DNA of 64,000 nucleotides from Serratia liquefaciens (GCA_012719855.1 JAAXZN010000001.1:62001-126000); one strand, 5' to 3'. Positions 40,487-50,952 are shown, counted from the first letter of the stretch. Notes: generated by a model from the letters alone, not told the origin. Program-made: numbers and translations.

Positions 40487-41857
40487 CAGCCCGGTATCTT
40501 CATCAGGATCGGCACCCTGCGGAACGGGGGCTTCCGCTTCTTCCTCGCCCGACGCTTCGCTGGCCTGCGGTTCTATTGGATCGGGGGCCGCCTCCGGTGG
40601 TGGCATGGTGTCGTGGATAATCTGTTCATCAAAGGTTGGGTTCAGCGCCGGCGAGAGCGGAGAACTGGTCAGGCTGTCCGGCAGGGGAATGTGCGGCAAG
40701 GGCGCATCCTGCACAAACTGCGATTCGTCCTGTTTTACCGTCCGGCTGAAGGCCACCAGAACTACACCACAGAGTGCAAAGAAGGCATACAGCGTATTCC
40801 CGCCCAGCGGCTCTATCAGTGCGCCGACCGCCAGGGGGCCGACACTGGCGCCCACGCCGAAGGCCATCAGCAGACAGGCGGCTAGCGAGACGCGCCGCTC
40901 CGGCTCTATCAAATCGTTTGCCAGGGCAACCACCAAGGGATACAGCGTAAACTGCAACATGCTGACGATAAAGCCCACCACCAATAGCACTGGGAAATCA
41001 ATGTGCGGCACCAGCGCTAGCGGCAGCGCAGCCACGATCAATAAAATGGCGTTGATGCGCATCAGCAGCGTACGGTTATAGCGATCCGACAGCCAACTGA
41101 GCGGGAATTGCGCCACCAGTCCGGCGAAGATCGATATCGCCATAAACAGGCCGGTCTGCTGAGTGGTCAGTGCCTGCATGCTGGCATAAACCGGAGCCAG
41201 CCCGTAGAAAGATCCTACCACCATGCCGATGACCAGCGTGGTCGCCAGCACCTTGGGGATGGCGCCGATAAAATAGCGTAGCTCCATCGGTGCCGGTGAC
41301 ATATGACGTGCATTGGTGCGGGTAGTCAGGGCTATAGGCACCAGGCAAAGCGCAAAGCACAGGGCGATCACCAGCAGAGTGGTAATGCCGAGGTTGGTTT
41401 GCAGCATCAGCACCACCTGACCTAACGACATGCCCAAATAGGTGGCAGCCATATAGAAGCCGAAGACCATCCCGCGCTGATTGGATTCCGACTGATCGTT
41501 CAGCCAGCTTTCCAGCACCATGAACTGACACATCATGCACAGGCCGATAATCAGCCGCAGCACCACCCACACGGGAATGTATTCCGTCAGGCCATGTCCC
41601 AGCACCGCCGCAGTAATAATGCCGGCGCAGGAAACGTAAGCGCGGATATGGCCGACGCGAGCAATCAGAAAATGACCGACCTTGCCGCCGATCACCAAAC
41701 CGATGTAGTTGGCGGCAATAATCGCGCCGATCAACGCGCCGGTCACGTGAATAGAGGTTAAACGCAGGGAGATGTAAGTGGTGAGTAACCCTGAACCCAG
41801 CAGCATCAGCAGGGTGGTGGTATACAACGGAAAGAAGACGCCTAACGTTTTTTTCAC
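40463..41857 (-). CDS. MFS transporter of the YcaD type with acidic C-terminal tail
   Basis: A 464-residue inner-membrane protein with about 12 membrane segments (residues 1-380) and an MFS loop motif (WLSDRYNRTLLMR). Membrane topology and motifs resemble E. coli YcaD (382 residues). The last 80 or so residues form a Pro- and Glu/Asp-rich, probably disordered cytoplasmic tail absent from YcaD. Substrate unknown. It is divergent from pncC. Confidence 0.85.
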   Translation of the reverse strand: MKKTLGVFFPLYTTTLLMLLGSGLLTTYISLRLTSIHVTGALIGAIIAANYIGLVIGGKVGHFLIARVGHIRAYVSCAGIITAAVLGHGLTEYIPVWVVLRLIIGLCMMCQFMVLESWLNDQSESNQRGMVFGFYMAATYLGMSLGQVVLMLQTNLGITTLLVIALCFALCLVPIALTTRTNARHMSPAPMELRYFIGAIPKVLATTLVIGMVVGSFYGLAPVYASMQALTTQQTGLFMAISIFAGLVAQFPLSWLSDRYNRTLLMRINAILLIVAALPLALVPHIDFPVLLVVGFIVSMLQFTLYPLVVALANDLIEPERRVSLAACLLMAFGVGASVGPLAVGALIEPLGGNTLYAFFALCGVVLVAFSRTVKQDESQFVQDAPLPHIPLPDSLTSSPLSPALNPTFDEQIIHDTMPPPEAAPDPIEPQASEASGEEEAEAPVPQGADPDEDTGLKKAHSML

Positions 41858-42107
41858 TCTATCATCCTAATCTTTTATCCTGGTTTGCCATGGGCTGGCC
41901 ATGCCGGCGGCAAAAACAACCCTGTGAGATCCCTCTTGATAAAACGCCGCTCATTAACCCGAACGCTACATTCGATACTAGCAGTTTGGGTTAAGGCTTA
42001 ACACCGCATCGGCTGCGAAGCGTCGCGCATTTCTGTCATCGCCGCGTCAGATAAGCTTGATAAATGCTACTATCGGGCGCATATACCTGATTCGCTAAGG
42101 AGAGGTT

Positions 42108-42596
42108 ATGAGTGAACAGCAACTGCGTAAACTCAGCGTTGCAGTAGGGGAAAAACTGAAGGCCAATGGCCAGTGGATCACCAGCGCAGAATCTTGCACC
42201 GGGGGCGCTATCGCCAAGGCCATCACCGATATTGCCGGCAGCTCCGCTTATTTCGACCGCGGTTTTGTCACCTACAGCAATACGGCGAAGCATGAGCTGT
42301 TAGGCATGGCGGAAGCCACCCTGAATGCCCATGGTGCCGTAAGCGAAGAGGTGGTGCGCGAGATGGCTCTGGGGGCTTTGCATGCGGCTCGGGCCAACCT
42401 GGCGCTGTCGGTCAGCGGCATTGCCGGACCGGACGGTGGCAGCGTGGAAAAACCGGTGGGTACGGTCTGGTTTGGTTTTGCCGAATCCTCAGGACGCGTG
42501 CTGGCGAAAAAGATGCAATTTTCCGGCGATCGTGATGCGGTGCGGCTTCAGGCGACGATTTTCGCGCTGCAAACCGCCCTTGACGAATTTTTGTGA
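42108..42596 (+). CDS. pncC: Nicotinamide-nucleotide amidase
   Basis: Deamidates NMN to nicotinic acid mononucleotide in NAD recycling (formerly YgaD, CinA-like C-terminal domain). The 162 residues have TSAESCTGGAIAKAITDIAGSS in pieces and SGIAGPDGGSVEKPVGTVW motifs. It lies upstream of recA, as in E. coli. Confidence 0.93.
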   Translation: MSEQQLRKLSVAVGEKLKANGQWITSAESCTGGAIAKAITDIAGSSAYFDRGFVTYSNTAKHELLGMAEATLNAHGAVSEEVVREMALGALHAARANLALSVSGIAGPDGGSVEKPVGTVWFGFAESSGRVLAKKMQFSGDRDAVRLQATIFALQTALDEFL

Positions 42597-42610
42597 AATT
42601 AGGCTTGATA

Positions 42611-42626
42611 CTGTATGACCATACAG
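42611..42626. promoter_or_regulatory. LexA (SOS) box of recA
   Basis: CTGTATGACCATACAG fits CTGT-N8-ACAG and lies 83 bp upstream of the recA start. The palindrome extends by two bases on each side (TA...TA). Confidence 0.93.
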
Positions 42627-42708
42627 TATAATTAGTGACATTTCCTGCACAACATACATTCAGTGGCAGTGTGGGGTAACACCGACATTGCGTAACGAAG
42701 GAGCAACA

Positions 42709-43770
42709 ATGGCTATTGATGAGAACAAGCAAAAGGCGCTAGCTGCGGCACTGGGCCAGATTGAGAAACAGTTCGGCAAAGGCTCCATCATGCGTCTGGG
42801 TGAAGACCGTTCTATGGATGTAGAAACGATCTCTACCGGCTCGCTGTCACTTGATATCGCACTGGGTGCAGGCGGCCTGCCAATGGGCCGTATCGTTGAA
42901 ATTTATGGCCCGGAATCTTCCGGTAAAACCACCCTGACACTGCAGGTTATCGCTGCGGCGCAGCGCGAAGGCAAAACCTGTGCTTTTATCGATGCCGAGC
43001 ACGCGCTGGATCCGATTTATGCGAAGAAGCTGGGCGTTGATATCGACAACCTGCTATGTTCTCAGCCGGACACCGGTGAGCAGGCGTTGGAAATCTGTGA
43101 TGCCTTAACCCGTTCTGGCGCGGTTGACGTGATCATCGTTGACTCCGTGGCGGCCCTGACGCCGAAAGCGGAGATCGAAGGTGAAATCGGTGACTCACAC
43201 ATGGGCCTGGCGGCACGTATGATGAGCCAGGCGATGCGTAAGCTGGCCGGTAACCTGAAAAACGCCAACACGCTGTTGATCTTCATCAACCAGATCCGTA
43301 TGAAAATCGGTGTGATGTTCGGTAACCCGGAAACCACTACTGGTGGTAACGCACTGAAATTCTACGCTTCCGTCCGTCTGGATATCCGCCGTATCGGCGC
43401 GGTGAAAGAGGGCGATGAAGTCGTCGGCAGTGAAACCCGCGTGAAAGTCGTCAAAAACAAAATTGCTGCGCCGTTCAAACAGGCCGAGTTCCAAATCCTG
43501 TACGGTGAAGGTATCAACAGCCGCGGCGAACTGGTCGATCTGGGCGTGAAGCACAAGATGATCGAGAAAGCCGGTGCCTGGTACAGCTACAACGGCGATA
43601 AAATCGGTCAGGGTAAGGCAAATGCCTGTAACTTCCTGAAAGAGAACCCGGCGGTTGCCGCCGAGTTGGACAAGAAACTGCGTGACCTGCTGCTGCACAG
43701 CAACGGTGAACTGGTTGCGGCAACCAACGAAGGCTTCGATGACGAAGCTGAAACCAGCGAAGAGTTTTAA
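42709..43770 (+). CDS. recA: Recombinase RecA
   Basis: The strand-exchange ATPase and LexA co-protease. The 353 residues match E. coli from [20 protein letters not shown]. Walker [10 protein letters not shown] (about 66-74) and an acidic C-terminal tail ([10 protein letters not shown]) are present. ATG 42709 has a GGAGCAA site; an in-frame upstream start at 42688 is rejected. SOS-regulated through the box at 42611. Confidence 0.98.
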   Translation: MAIDENKQKALAAALGQIEKQFGKGSIMRLGEDRSMDVETISTGSLSLDIALGAGGLPMGRIVEIYGPESSGKTTLTLQVIAAAQREGKTCAFIDAEHALDPIYAKKLGVDIDNLLCSQPDTGEQALEICDALTRSGAVDVIIVDSVAALTPKAEIEGEIGDSHMGLAARMMSQAMRKLAGNLKNANTLLIFINQIRMKIGVMFGNPETTTGGNALKFYASVRLDIRRIGAVKEGDEVVGSETRVKVVKNKIAAPFKQAEFQILYGEGINSRGELVDLGVKHKMIEKAGAWYSYNGDKIGQGKANACNFLKENPAVAAELDKKLRDLLLHSNGELVAATNEGFDDEAETSEEF

Positions 43771-43834
43771 TCGCTGCTGACGCTTGTGAACGCCGTTATG
43801 GGTTTACGGGCGTCGACTACATCAGGCTTGAATA

Positions 43835-44347
43835 ATGAATGACTTGCTAAGCCGCGCCATGCGCCTGCTGTCGCAACGCGATCATAGTGAAGCTGAACTG
43901 CGCCGCAAGCTTGCGGCGCAGCCATTTATGGCGAAAGCCAGATTTGGCGCCAAAACGTCTCCCTCCTCTGCTCCTGCTCCGTCTCCCGAAGAACCTATTG
44001 ATCCTGCCGTTATCGAACAGGTAATCGCCTATTGCTATCAACATAATTGGTTGGATGATCAACGCTTTGCCCACAGCTACATCGGTAGCCGCAGCCGTAA
44101 AGGTTACGGTGCGCAACGCATCCGCTCGGAACTGATGCAAAAGGGCGTGGACAAAGAGCTGACGCAGGCGGCGCTGGCAGACTGTGATATCGACTGGTGT
44201 GAGCAGGCCAGGCAGGTTGCGCAGCGTAAATTTGGCGACAAACTGCCAACGGACTGGAAAGAGAAAGCCAAAGTGCAGCGTTATCTGCTCTATCGTGGCT
44301 TCTTCCAGGAAGAAATTCAGTCAATTTACCGTGATTTTGCGCAATGA
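43835..44347 (+). CDS. recX: Regulatory protein RecX
   Basis: Limits RecA filament growth and coprotease activity. The 170 residues have three-helix RecX repeats (DDQRFAHSYIGSRSRKGYGAQRIRSELMQKGV). The position 64 bp after recA is conserved; in E. coli it is made by read-through from recA. A Ser/Pro-rich insertion (PSSAPAPSPEEP) sits near residue 50. Confidence 0.93.
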   Translation: MNDLLSRAMRLLSQRDHSEAELRRKLAAQPFMAKARFGAKTSPSSAPAPSPEEPIDPAVIEQVIAYCYQHNWLDDQRFAHSYIGSRSRKGYGAQRIRSELMQKGVDKELTQAALADCDIDWCEQARQVAQRKFGDKLPTDWKEKAKVQRYLLYRGFFQEEIQSIYRDFAQ

Positions 44348-44480
44348 ACGCACACGGGGTTTTACTTCCCCTTGAAGAAAATTTATCTTATCCCCACTTT
44401 TTGTTCGTGAGTTAGATGCCATCGTCAGGATGTCGCGTATCTTGCTCACGTGTCGTTATTCTAGCCTTTCCGGGAAAATT

Positions 44481-47108
44481 ATGAGCAAGAGCACCGCTGA
44501 GATCCGTCAAGCGTTTCTCGATTTCTTTCATAGTAAGGGCCACCAGGTTGTAGCAAGCAGCTCCCTGGTGCCTAACAATGATCCGACATTGCTGTTTACC
44601 AATGCCGGCATGAACCAATTTAAAGATGTTTTCCTGGGGCTGGACAAGCGCGCCTATTCCCGAGCCACCACCTCACAGCGTTGCGTGCGTGCGGGCGGTA
44701 AGCATAACGATCTGGAGAACGTCGGTTATACCGCACGTCACCATACCTTCTTTGAAATGCTGGGCAACTTCAGTTTCGGCGACTATTTCAAACATGACGC
44801 CATCAGCTTCGCCTGGGAACTGCTGACCGGTGAAAACTGGTTTAACCTGCCGAAAGAAAGGCTGTGGGTGACCGTCTATGAAACCGATGACGAAGCTTTC
44901 GACATCTGGCAGAAGCAGATTGGTGTGCCGGCAGAGCGCATTATCCGTATTGGCGACAATAAAGGCGCAGCCTTTGCCTCTGACAACTTCTGGCAGATGG
45001 GTGACACCGGCCCGTGCGGTCCGTGCACCGAGATTTTCTACGATCATGGCGATCATATCTGGGGTGGCCCACCGGGTAGCCCGGAAGAAGACGGCGATCG
45101 TTACATCGAGATCTGGAACATCGTTTTCATGCAGTTCAACCGTCAATCCGACGGCACCATGCTGCCGCTGCCAAAGCCATCGGTAGATACCGGTATGGGC
45201 CTGGAGCGTATTGCGGCAGTTCTGCAGCATGTGAACTCCAACTATGAAATCGACTTGTTCAGCACGCTGATCGCGGCAGTGGCCAAGGTGACCGGTGCGG
45301 TTGATTTGGACAACAAATCGTTGCGCGTTATTGCCGACCATATCCGTTCCTGTGCTTTCCTGGTGTCCGATGGCGTAACGCCGTCAAACGAAGGCCGTGG
45401 TTACGTGCTGCGTCGCATCATTCGCCGTGCAGTCCGCCATGGCAACATGTTGGGTGCCAAAGACAGCTTCTTCTACAAGCTGGTTGCTCCGTTGATCGAA
45501 GTGATGGGGCCGGCCGCTGACGAACTGAAGCGCCAACAGTCTTTGGTTGAGCAAGTGCTGAAAACGGAAGAAGACCAGTTTGCTCGTACCCTGGAGCGTG
45601 GTTTGACGCTGCTGGACGAAGAGCTGGCTAATCTGCAGGGCGATACCCTGGATGGTGAAACTGCCTTCCGTCTTTACGACACCTACGGTTTCCCGGTCGA
45701 TCTGACGGCGGACGTGTGCCGTGAACGTGGCCTGAAAGTGGATGAGGCCGGTTTTGAGCTGGCTATGGAAGCACAGCGTCGTCGTGCACGTGAGTCCAGC
45801 GGCTTCGGCGCAGACTACAACAGCATGATCCGCGTTGATGGCGCCAGCCAGTTCAGTGGGTATGACCACGAGCAGCAACAGTCAACCGTGATCGCGCTGT
45901 TCCGCGACGGTCAGTCGGTCAATGAGATCCACGCCGGTGAAGAAGCCGTAGTGGTGCTGGATGAAACCCCGTTCTACGGTGAATCCGGTGGTCAGGTTGG
46001 CGATAAAGGCGTGCTGAAAGCCGCCGGCGCTGATTTTGAAGTGAGCGACACCCAGAAATACGGCCAGGCTATCGGTCATCAGGGCAAGCTGGTTCAAGGC
46101 TCTTTGAAGGTGAAGGATCGCGTTGATGCGCAGATCGACACCGTTCGCCGCAATCGCATCCGTCTGAATCACTCCGCAACTCACCTGCTGCACGCTGCAC
46201 TGCGTCAGACGCTGGGTGAGCATGTGGCACAGAAGGGATCGTTGGTTAACGATAAATACCTGCGTTTCGACTTCTCGCATTTTGAAGCGATGAAGCCGGA
46301 GCAAATCCGCCTTGTAGAAGACTTGGTGAACCAGCAGATACGTCGTAACCTGCCGGTACAAACGGAAGTCATGGCGCTGGATGATGCCAAAGAGAAGGGT
46401 GCTATGGCGTTGTTCGGCGAGAAGTACGACGATAACGTGCGCGTACTGACCATGGGAGACTTCTCGACCGAACTGTGCGGCGGCACCCATGCCAGCCGTA
46501 CCGGTGATATCGGTCTGTTCCGTATTCTGAGCGAATCAGGTACCGCTGCGGGTATTCGTCGTATTGAAGCCGTTACCGGTGAAGGCGCGATGGCTACCCT
46601 GCATCAGCAAAATGATTTGTTGCAGGACGTTGCGCACCTGGTGAAAGGGGATAGCAACAACCTGACAGATAAAGTGCGTGCGGTACTCGATCGCACTCGC
46701 GCGTTGGAAAAAGAACTGCAGCAGTTGAAGGATCAGCAGGCGGCGCAGGAGAGCGCTTCATTGTCCAGCAAGGCAAAAATGGTTAACGGCGTCCCGCTGT
46801 TGGTCAGCCAGCTTGATAACGTCGAGCCAAAAATGTTGCGTACCATGGTTGATGATCTGAAAAATCAACTGGGTTCCGCGATTATCGTGCTGGCCACCAC
46901 GGCCGATGATAAGGTGAGCCTGATTGCCGGCGTGACCAAAGATCTGACCGACCGGGTGAAAGCCGGCGAGTTGATCGGCAACGTAGCGCAGCAGGTCGGC
47001 GGTAAAGGGGGCGGACGCCCTGATATGGCGCAGGCAGGGGGGACCGACGTCAGTGCCCTGCCGGCGGCACTAGACAGCGTAGAGGCCTGGGTGGCCTCGA
47101 AACTGTGA
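44481..47108 (+). CDS. alaS: Alanyl-tRNA synthetase
   Basis: Charges tRNA-Ala and edits mis-charged Ser and Gly. The 875 residues (E. coli 876) include class II motifs in the first 250 residues ([29 protein letters not shown]-like), the editing site [11 protein letters not shown] and CGGTH, and a C-terminal C-Ala domain. ATG 44481 gives [16 protein letters not shown]; the longer in-frame start at 44430 is rejected. A terminator follows. Confidence 0.97.
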   Translation: MSKSTAEIRQAFLDFFHSKGHQVVASSSLVPNNDPTLLFTNAGMNQFKDVFLGLDKRAYSRATTSQRCVRAGGKHNDLENVGYTARHHTFFEMLGNFSFGDYFKHDAISFAWELLTGENWFNLPKERLWVTVYETDDEAFDIWQKQIGVPAERIIRIGDNKGAAFASDNFWQMGDTGPCGPCTEIFYDHGDHIWGGPPGSPEEDGDRYIEIWNIVFMQFNRQSDGTMLPLPKPSVDTGMGLERIAAVLQHVNSNYEIDLFSTLIAAVAKVTGAVDLDNKSLRVIADHIRSCAFLVSDGVTPSNEGRGYVLRRIIRRAVRHGNMLGAKDSFFYKLVAPLIEVMGPAADELKRQQSLVEQVLKTEEDQFARTLERGLTLLDEELANLQGDTLDGETAFRLYDTYGFPVDLTADVCRERGLKVDEAGFELAMEAQRRRARESSGFGADYNSMIRVDGASQFSGYDHEQQQSTVIALFRDGQSVNEIHAGEEAVVVLDETPFYGESGGQVGDKGVLKAAGADFEVSDTQKYGQAIGHQGKLVQGSLKVKDRVDAQIDTVRRNRIRLNHSATHLLHAALRQTLGEHVAQKGSLVNDKYLRFDFSHFEAMKPEQIRLVEDLVNQQIRRNLPVQTEVMALDDAKEKGAMALFGEKYDDNVRVLTMGDFSTELCGGTHASRTGDIGLFRILSESGTAAGIRRIEAVTGEGAMATLHQQNDLLQDVAHLVKGDSNNLTDKVRAVLDRTRALEKELQQLKDQQAAQESASLSSKAKMVNGVPLLVSQLDNVEPKMLRTMVDDLKNQLGSAIIVLATTADDKVSLIAGVTKDLTDRVKAGELIGNVAQQVGGKGGGRPDMAQAGGTDVSALPAALDSVEAWVASKL

Positions 47109-47130
47109 ATATAAATAAATAGCACTTATA

Positions 47131-47165
47131 AACGCCATAACTCATTGCTGATTATGGCGTTTTTA
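47131..47165 (+). terminator. alaS terminator
   Basis: AACGCCATAA and TTATGGCGTT form a 10-bp stem followed by TTTTAAA, 22 nt past the alaS stop. Confidence 0.88.
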
Positions 47166-47360
47166 AACTGTGCTAACACAATTTGGTTACAATTACGGGA
47201 ACAAAGTTTTTCAGGTCGGCTAAACTTATCATTATCTGAGGTGAGACCAAGTCTGCTTACACTTATTGTGGGTTACATGACTTACGTTTTCACAGCATAT
47301 GATGGATAATGACGGGGAAACTGAGAGACCCGACTCTTTTAATCTTTCAAGGAGCAAAGA

Positions 47361-47546
47361 ATGTTAATTCTGACTCGTCGAGTTGGTGAAACCCTCATGA
47401 TTGGCGATGAGGTCACGGTCACAGTGCTAGGGGTCAAGGGCAACCAGGTTCGTATTGGTGTGAATGCCCCCAAAGAGGTGTCAGTTCACCGCGAAGAAAT
47501 CTATCAGCGCATTCAGGCAGAGAAGTCTCAACAGACGACTTACTGA
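47361..47546 (+). CDS. csrA: Carbon storage regulator CsrA
   Basis: A post-transcriptional regulator that binds GGA motifs in mRNA leaders. The 61 residues are the standard length, beginning [18 protein letters not shown]. The ATG follows AAGGAGC, itself a typical CsrA-site context. It is the first gene after alaS, ahead of tRNA genes, as in E. coli. Confidence 0.97.
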   Translation: MLILTRRVGETLMIGDEVTVTVLGVKGNQVRIGVNAPKEVSVHREEIYQRIQAEKSQQTTY

Positions 47547-47555
47547 TTTCGAAGC

Positions 47556-47595
47556 AGCGTCTCGTTGCTCAGCGAGACGCTACTGCGCTTTTTTG
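47556..47595 (+). terminator. csrA terminator
   Basis: AGCGTCTCG pairs with CGAGACGCT (9 bp) and a TTTTTT run follows a short spacer. It begins 10 nt past the csrA stop. Confidence 0.82.
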
Positions 47596-47856
47596 TGCCC
47601 ATCACCGTTCCTTTCCTGACTTCTCCGATTAAATCTTTTTGCCGCCTCCCTGACTTTGTTTGCTATTTCGCTGTGGTTGCCTGTTGATAAAACACTCTTT
47701 TTGCCGTGAAATCGCTCATGTTGAGTGGGAATTGTGCAAACGCGCATGAGTTGGGAAAAATTGTTTGACTTAAAAGTCGGAGAAAGTAATATGTGCGCCA
47801 CGCAGTGCCGATGAGCTTCTCCAAAGCAAGTTAGGCACAATTCGAAAGAAGCGTAT
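47596..47856 (+). other. Leader region of the tRNA-Ser/tRNA-Arg operon
   Basis: Holds no supported gene; a short minus-strand frame here has no coding look. The tRNA promoter lies at 47765-47792. Confidence 0.5.
47765..47792 (+). promoter_or_regulatory. Promoter of the tRNA operon
   Basis: -35 TTGACT (47765-47770) and -10 TAATAT (47787-47792) with a 16-bp spacer, followed by a GC-rich GCGCC discriminator typical of stringently controlled stable-RNA promoters. Confidence 0.75.
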
Positions 47857-47949
47857 GGTGAGGTGGCCGAGAGGCTGAAGGCGCTCCCCTGCTAAGGGAG
47901 TATGCGGTCAAAAGCTGCATCCGGGGTTCGAATCCCCGCCTCACCGCCA
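47857..47949 (+). tRNA. serV: tRNA-Ser(GCT)
   Basis: A 93-nt class II tRNA with long variable arm. The acceptor stem GGTGAGG/CCTCACC, anticodon GCT, T-arm GGTTCGAATCC and encoded CCA are visible. E. coli serV occupies the same place after csrA. Confidence 0.95.
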
Positions 47950-47952
47950 TTT

Positions 47953-48029
47953 GCATCCATAGCTCAGCTGGATAGAGTACTCGGCTACGAACCGAGCGGT
48001 CGGAGGTTCGAATCCTCCTGGATGCACCA
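47953..48029 (+). tRNA. argV: tRNA-Arg(ACG)
   Basis: A 77-nt tRNA. Acceptor stem GCATCCA/TGGATGC, anticodon ACG (read as inosine after editing), T-arm GGTTCGAATCC and encoded CCA are present. E. coli has several copies of this tRNA here; only one is present. Confidence 0.95.
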
Positions 48030-48036
48030 TCTAAAG

Positions 48037-48060
48037 AAAAACCCGCTTCGGCGGGTTTTT
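48037..48060 (+). terminator. Terminator of the tRNA operon
   Basis: AACCCGC-TTCG-GCGGGTT tetraloop hairpin followed by TTTT, 7 nt after the tRNA-Arg CCA. Confidence 0.92.
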
Positions 48061-48202
48061 CGCTTTCTGGCTCCGGGCATAGACTATTGAACCCCCGGCC
48101 CTTCACTCTCCCGCACAGCACATTCCGCTATTACGCGATCAGCGACAACCCTCTGGCTTTACGCTAAAGTAGTTTTCTTTCCTCAACGATCATGGAGTAA
48201 CG

Positions 48203-48769
48203 ATGTACGACCGCTATCAGGGTCTTATTTTCGATATGGACGGCACCATTCTCGATACCGAGCCGACGCACCGCAAGGCGTGGCACGAGGTGCTGTCCCG
48301 TTACGGTATGACGTTTGATGAGGCGGCGATGGTGGCGTTGAGCGGTTCTCCGACCTGGCGCATTGCCCAGGCGATCCTTGCCAGCCATCAAGCCGATCTC
48401 GATCCCCATCAGTTGGCTGCAGAGAAAACCCGCGCGGTAGAAGCGATGCTGTTGGACAGCGTGCGTCCATTGCCGTTGATCGAGGTAGTCAAAGCTTATC
48501 ATGGCCGCCGCCCAATGGCGGTGGGTACCGGCAGTGAGCACCGCATGGCAGAAACCCTGCTGCGCCATCTGGGTCTGTTCCACTGCTTCGATGCGATTGT
48601 GGGTGCCGATGACGTGCAACGCCACAAGCCTGAGCCGGATACCTTCCTGCGCTGCGCCGAACTGATTGGCGTGCCACCGGAGAAATGCGTGGTGTTTGAA
48701 GACGCAGACTTCGGTATTCAGGCCGCGAAAAGCGCCAATATGGCCGTGGTAGACGTCCGTACGCTGTGA
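48203..48769 (+). CDS. yqaB: Fructose-1-phosphate/6-phosphogluconate phosphatase (HAD family)
   Basis: A 188-residue HAD phosphatase. Motif I FDMDGTILDTEP, motif II around VGTGSEH, and motifs III/IV in RHKPEPDTFL and VFEDADFGIQAA are present. YqaB of E. coli dephosphorylates small sugar phosphates. Its stop overlaps the yqaA start by 4 nt. Confidence 0.92.
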   Translation: MYDRYQGLIFDMDGTILDTEPTHRKAWHEVLSRYGMTFDEAAMVALSGSPTWRIAQAILASHQADLDPHQLAAEKTRAVEAMLLDSVRPLPLIEVVKAYHGRRPMAVGTGSEHRMAETLLRHLGLFHCFDAIVGADDVQRHKPEPDTFLRCAELIGVPPEKCVVFEDADFGIQAAKSANMAVVDVRTL

Positions 48770-49194
48770 GTAGTACGCTGGCAGTCATGTCGTTATTCGG
48801 CAGCAGTTTCCTCAGTGCGACGTTGCTGCCGGGAAATTCAGAAATTGTTTTGGTCGCCTTGCTGACCAACAGCCGTGTCTCACCAGAGTTGCTGGTGTTG
48901 GCCGCGACGTTGGGGAATACCCTTGGCGGGCTGACCAATGTCATTATCGGGCGCCTGTTACCGGCGTTGAAACCGCAGCGAGGGCTGGATACAGCGCTCG
49001 GGTGGATGCAACGCTTTGGCCCGGCTGCGCTATTGCTCAGTTGGGTACCGGTAGTGGGCGATTTGTTGTGCGTGTTGGCAGGTTGGCTGCGCATGCCCTG
49101 GGGCCCTGTCGCGCTGTTTCTGTGTATCGGAAAGGCGCTGCGTTACATCATTTTGACTATGATAACGCTACAGGGAATGGCCTGGTGGCATTAA
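48766..49194 (+). CDS. yqaA: Inner-membrane protein YqaA (DedA-like)
   Basis: A 142-residue membrane protein matching E. coli YqaA in length, start (FGSSFLSATLLPGNSE) and end (QGMAWWH). It has about three or four hydrophobic segments. The start is GTG at 48766 in a GTGA overlap with yqaB. Function is unknown; related DedA proteins act in lipid transport. Confidence 0.9.
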   Translation: MSSTLAVMSLFGSSFLSATLLPGNSEIVLVALLTNSRVSPELLVLAATLGNTLGGLTNVIIGRLLPALKPQRGLDTALGWMQRFGPAALLLSWVPVVGDLLCVLAGWLRMPWGPVALFLCIGKALRYIILTMITLQGMAWWH

Positions 49195-49276
49195 CGACGT
49201 GAATATAACTCAATATTCTCTCGGGTGCAGATTCAGTATGCTTACGAGTTATTGTTTTTAGAAGCGGGAGGTCAAT

Positions 49277-50839
49277 TTGATCCCGGACGTATCCCAGGCG
49301 CTTTCTTGGTTGGAAGCCCATCCCCATGCATTAAAAGGCATCCGTCGCGGCATTGAGCGTGAAACGCTGCGTGTCACCGAAGACGGAAAGCTGGCAACAA
49401 CCGGACATCCGGAGAAACTGGGGGCGGCATTAACGCACCACTGGATAACCACAGACTTTGCTGAGGCGCTGTTAGAGTTTATTACTCCGGTTGACGATAA
49501 CCTTGATCACATGCTGACGTTCTTGCGTGATATTCATCGTTACGTAGCACGCAATCTGGGTGATGAGCGTATGTGGCCACTCAGCATGCCGTGCTTTATT
49601 GAAGCCGAGCAGGACATTGAGCTGGCACAGTTCGGTTCGTCGAACATTGGCCGCATGAAAACGCTGTACCGCGAAGGGTTGAAGAACCGCTACGGTGCGC
49701 TGATGCAGACCATTTCAGGCGTGCACTACAATTTCTCATTGCCGCTGGAATTCTGGCAGGCATGGGCCGGCGTTAAAGATGCCGAAAGCGGCAAAGAGCA
49801 GATTTCGGCGGGTTATTTCCGCCTGATCCGTAACTATTACCGTTTTGGCTGGGTGATCCCGTATCTGTTCGGCGCCTCGCCGGCAATCTGTTCCTCGTTC
49901 CTGAAAGGGCGTGAAACCTCGTTGCCTTTCGAGCGTACCGAGCAGGGCATGTGTTATCTGCCGTATGCCACCTCGCTGCGGTTAAGTGACCTGGGGTATA
50001 CCAATAAATCTCAGAGCAATCTGGGTATCACCTTCAACGACCTGCAAAGCTATGTTGAAGGCCTGAAGCGAGCGATTGTCACGCCTTCCGAAGAGTTTGC
50101 CAAACTGGGCGTGAAGGATGGCGATCGTTATCTGCAACTGAACAGTAACGTGTTGCAGATCGAAAACGAACTCTATGCGCCAATCCGGCCGAAGCGTGTG
50201 ACCAAAAGTGGCGAGACACCGTCAGATGCGCTTCTGCGTGGCGGTATCGAATACATTGAGGTTCGCTCGCTGGACATCAACCCGTTCTCGCCTATCGGTG
50301 TGGATGCGGTACAAGCGCGTTTCCTGGACCTGTTCCTGGTGTGGTGCGTGCTGGCCGATGCGCCAGAGATGAGCAGCGATGAATTGCTGTGTACGCGCAA
50401 GAACTGGAATCGGGTGATCCTCGAAGGGCGCAAGCCGGGCCAAACCATTGGCATCGGGTGTGACGACAGCCGCGAGCCGTTGGCCAAGGTGGGTAAAGCG
50501 CTGTTTGACGATCTGCGCCGCGTGGCAGAAGTGTTGGATAGCGAAGCCGGCGATCGCCAGTATCAACAAGTGTGTGACGAACTGGTCGCGGCGTTTGACG
50601 ATCCTGATTTGACGTTTTCCGCTCGTATCCTGAAGGCCATGAAGGAAGAGGGGACGGGGCGTGTGGGCCTGCAGCTGGCTGAACAGTATCGTCAGATGCT
50701 GACGGAGGAGCCGTTGGAGATTTTGACGGAAGCTGAATTGGCACAAGAGCAGAAAGCCTCGTGGCAGCGTCAACGCAACATAGAAGCCAGTGATACGCTA
50801 AGCTTTGAAGAGTTCCTGAAGCAACACGGCGGGGGCTAA
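49277..50839 (+). CDS. gshA: Glutamate-cysteine ligase
   Basis: The first, rate-limiting step of glutathione synthesis: ATP-dependent joining of Glu and Cys. The 520 residues match E. coli (518) from [13 protein letters not shown]. The start is TTG at 49277 behind GGGAGG; E. coli gshA also starts with TTG, so the rare start is conserved. Motifs such as [10 protein letters not shown] and [11 protein letters not shown] are intact. The MicA sRNA gene follows on the other strand. Confidence 0.96.
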   Translation: MIPDVSQALSWLEAHPHALKGIRRGIERETLRVTEDGKLATTGHPEKLGAALTHHWITTDFAEALLEFITPVDDNLDHMLTFLRDIHRYVARNLGDERMWPLSMPCFIEAEQDIELAQFGSSNIGRMKTLYREGLKNRYGALMQTISGVHYNFSLPLEFWQAWAGVKDAESGKEQISAGYFRLIRNYYRFGWVIPYLFGASPAICSSFLKGRETSLPFERTEQGMCYLPYATSLRLSDLGYTNKSQSNLGITFNDLQSYVEGLKRAIVTPSEEFAKLGVKDGDRYLQLNSNVLQIENELYAPIRPKRVTKSGETPSDALLRGGIEYIEVRSLDINPFSPIGVDAVQARFLDLFLVWCVLADAPEMSSDELLCTRKNWNRVILEGRKPGQTIGIGCDDSREPLAKVGKALFDDLRRVAEVLDSEAGDRQYQQVCDELVAAFDDPDLTFSARILKAMKEEGTGRVGLQLAEQYRQMLTEEPLEILTEAELAQEQKASWQRQRNIEASDTLSFEEFLKQHGGG

Positions 50840-50842
50840 AAA

Positions 50843-50917
50843 AAGAAAAGGCCACATCAATGTGGCCAAATATGCATCTCTGATGACAGGGATGATGATA
50901 ACAAATGCGCGTCTTTC
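50843..50917 (-). ncRNA. micA: Small RNA MicA
   Basis: Read on the minus strand, the region begins GAAAGACGCGCATTTG, the conserved 5' end of MicA, continues through the ATCATCATCCC seed and ends in a GGCCACA-TTGA-TGTGGCC hairpin (50850-50867) with a U-rich tail. MicA is an Hfq-dependent, sigma-E-induced repressor of ompA and other envelope mRNAs. Position between gshA and luxS, antisense to both, is as in E. coli. The 3' end is approximate. Confidence 0.93.
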
Positions 50918-50923
50918 ACATAC

Positions 50924-50952
50924 TCAGACTCGCTGGGTTGGAAAAGGTTTCC
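50924..50952 (-). promoter_or_regulatory. Sigma-E promoter of micA
   Basis: On the minus strand, GGAAAC (50952-50947) and TCTGA (50928-50924) match the sigma-E -35 and -10 elements with near-usual spacing. The predicted start is at or close to 50917. Confidence 0.8.

Noticed and set aside
47580-47840. 86-codon minus-strand frame between csrA and the tRNA genes
   Set aside because: It covers the tRNA promoter, has no ribosome binding site and no recognisable domain.
49277-49279. TTG start of gshA as an annotation error
   Set aside because: The E. coli gene also begins with TTG, the protein aligns from this residue, and a GGGAGG site is well spaced.
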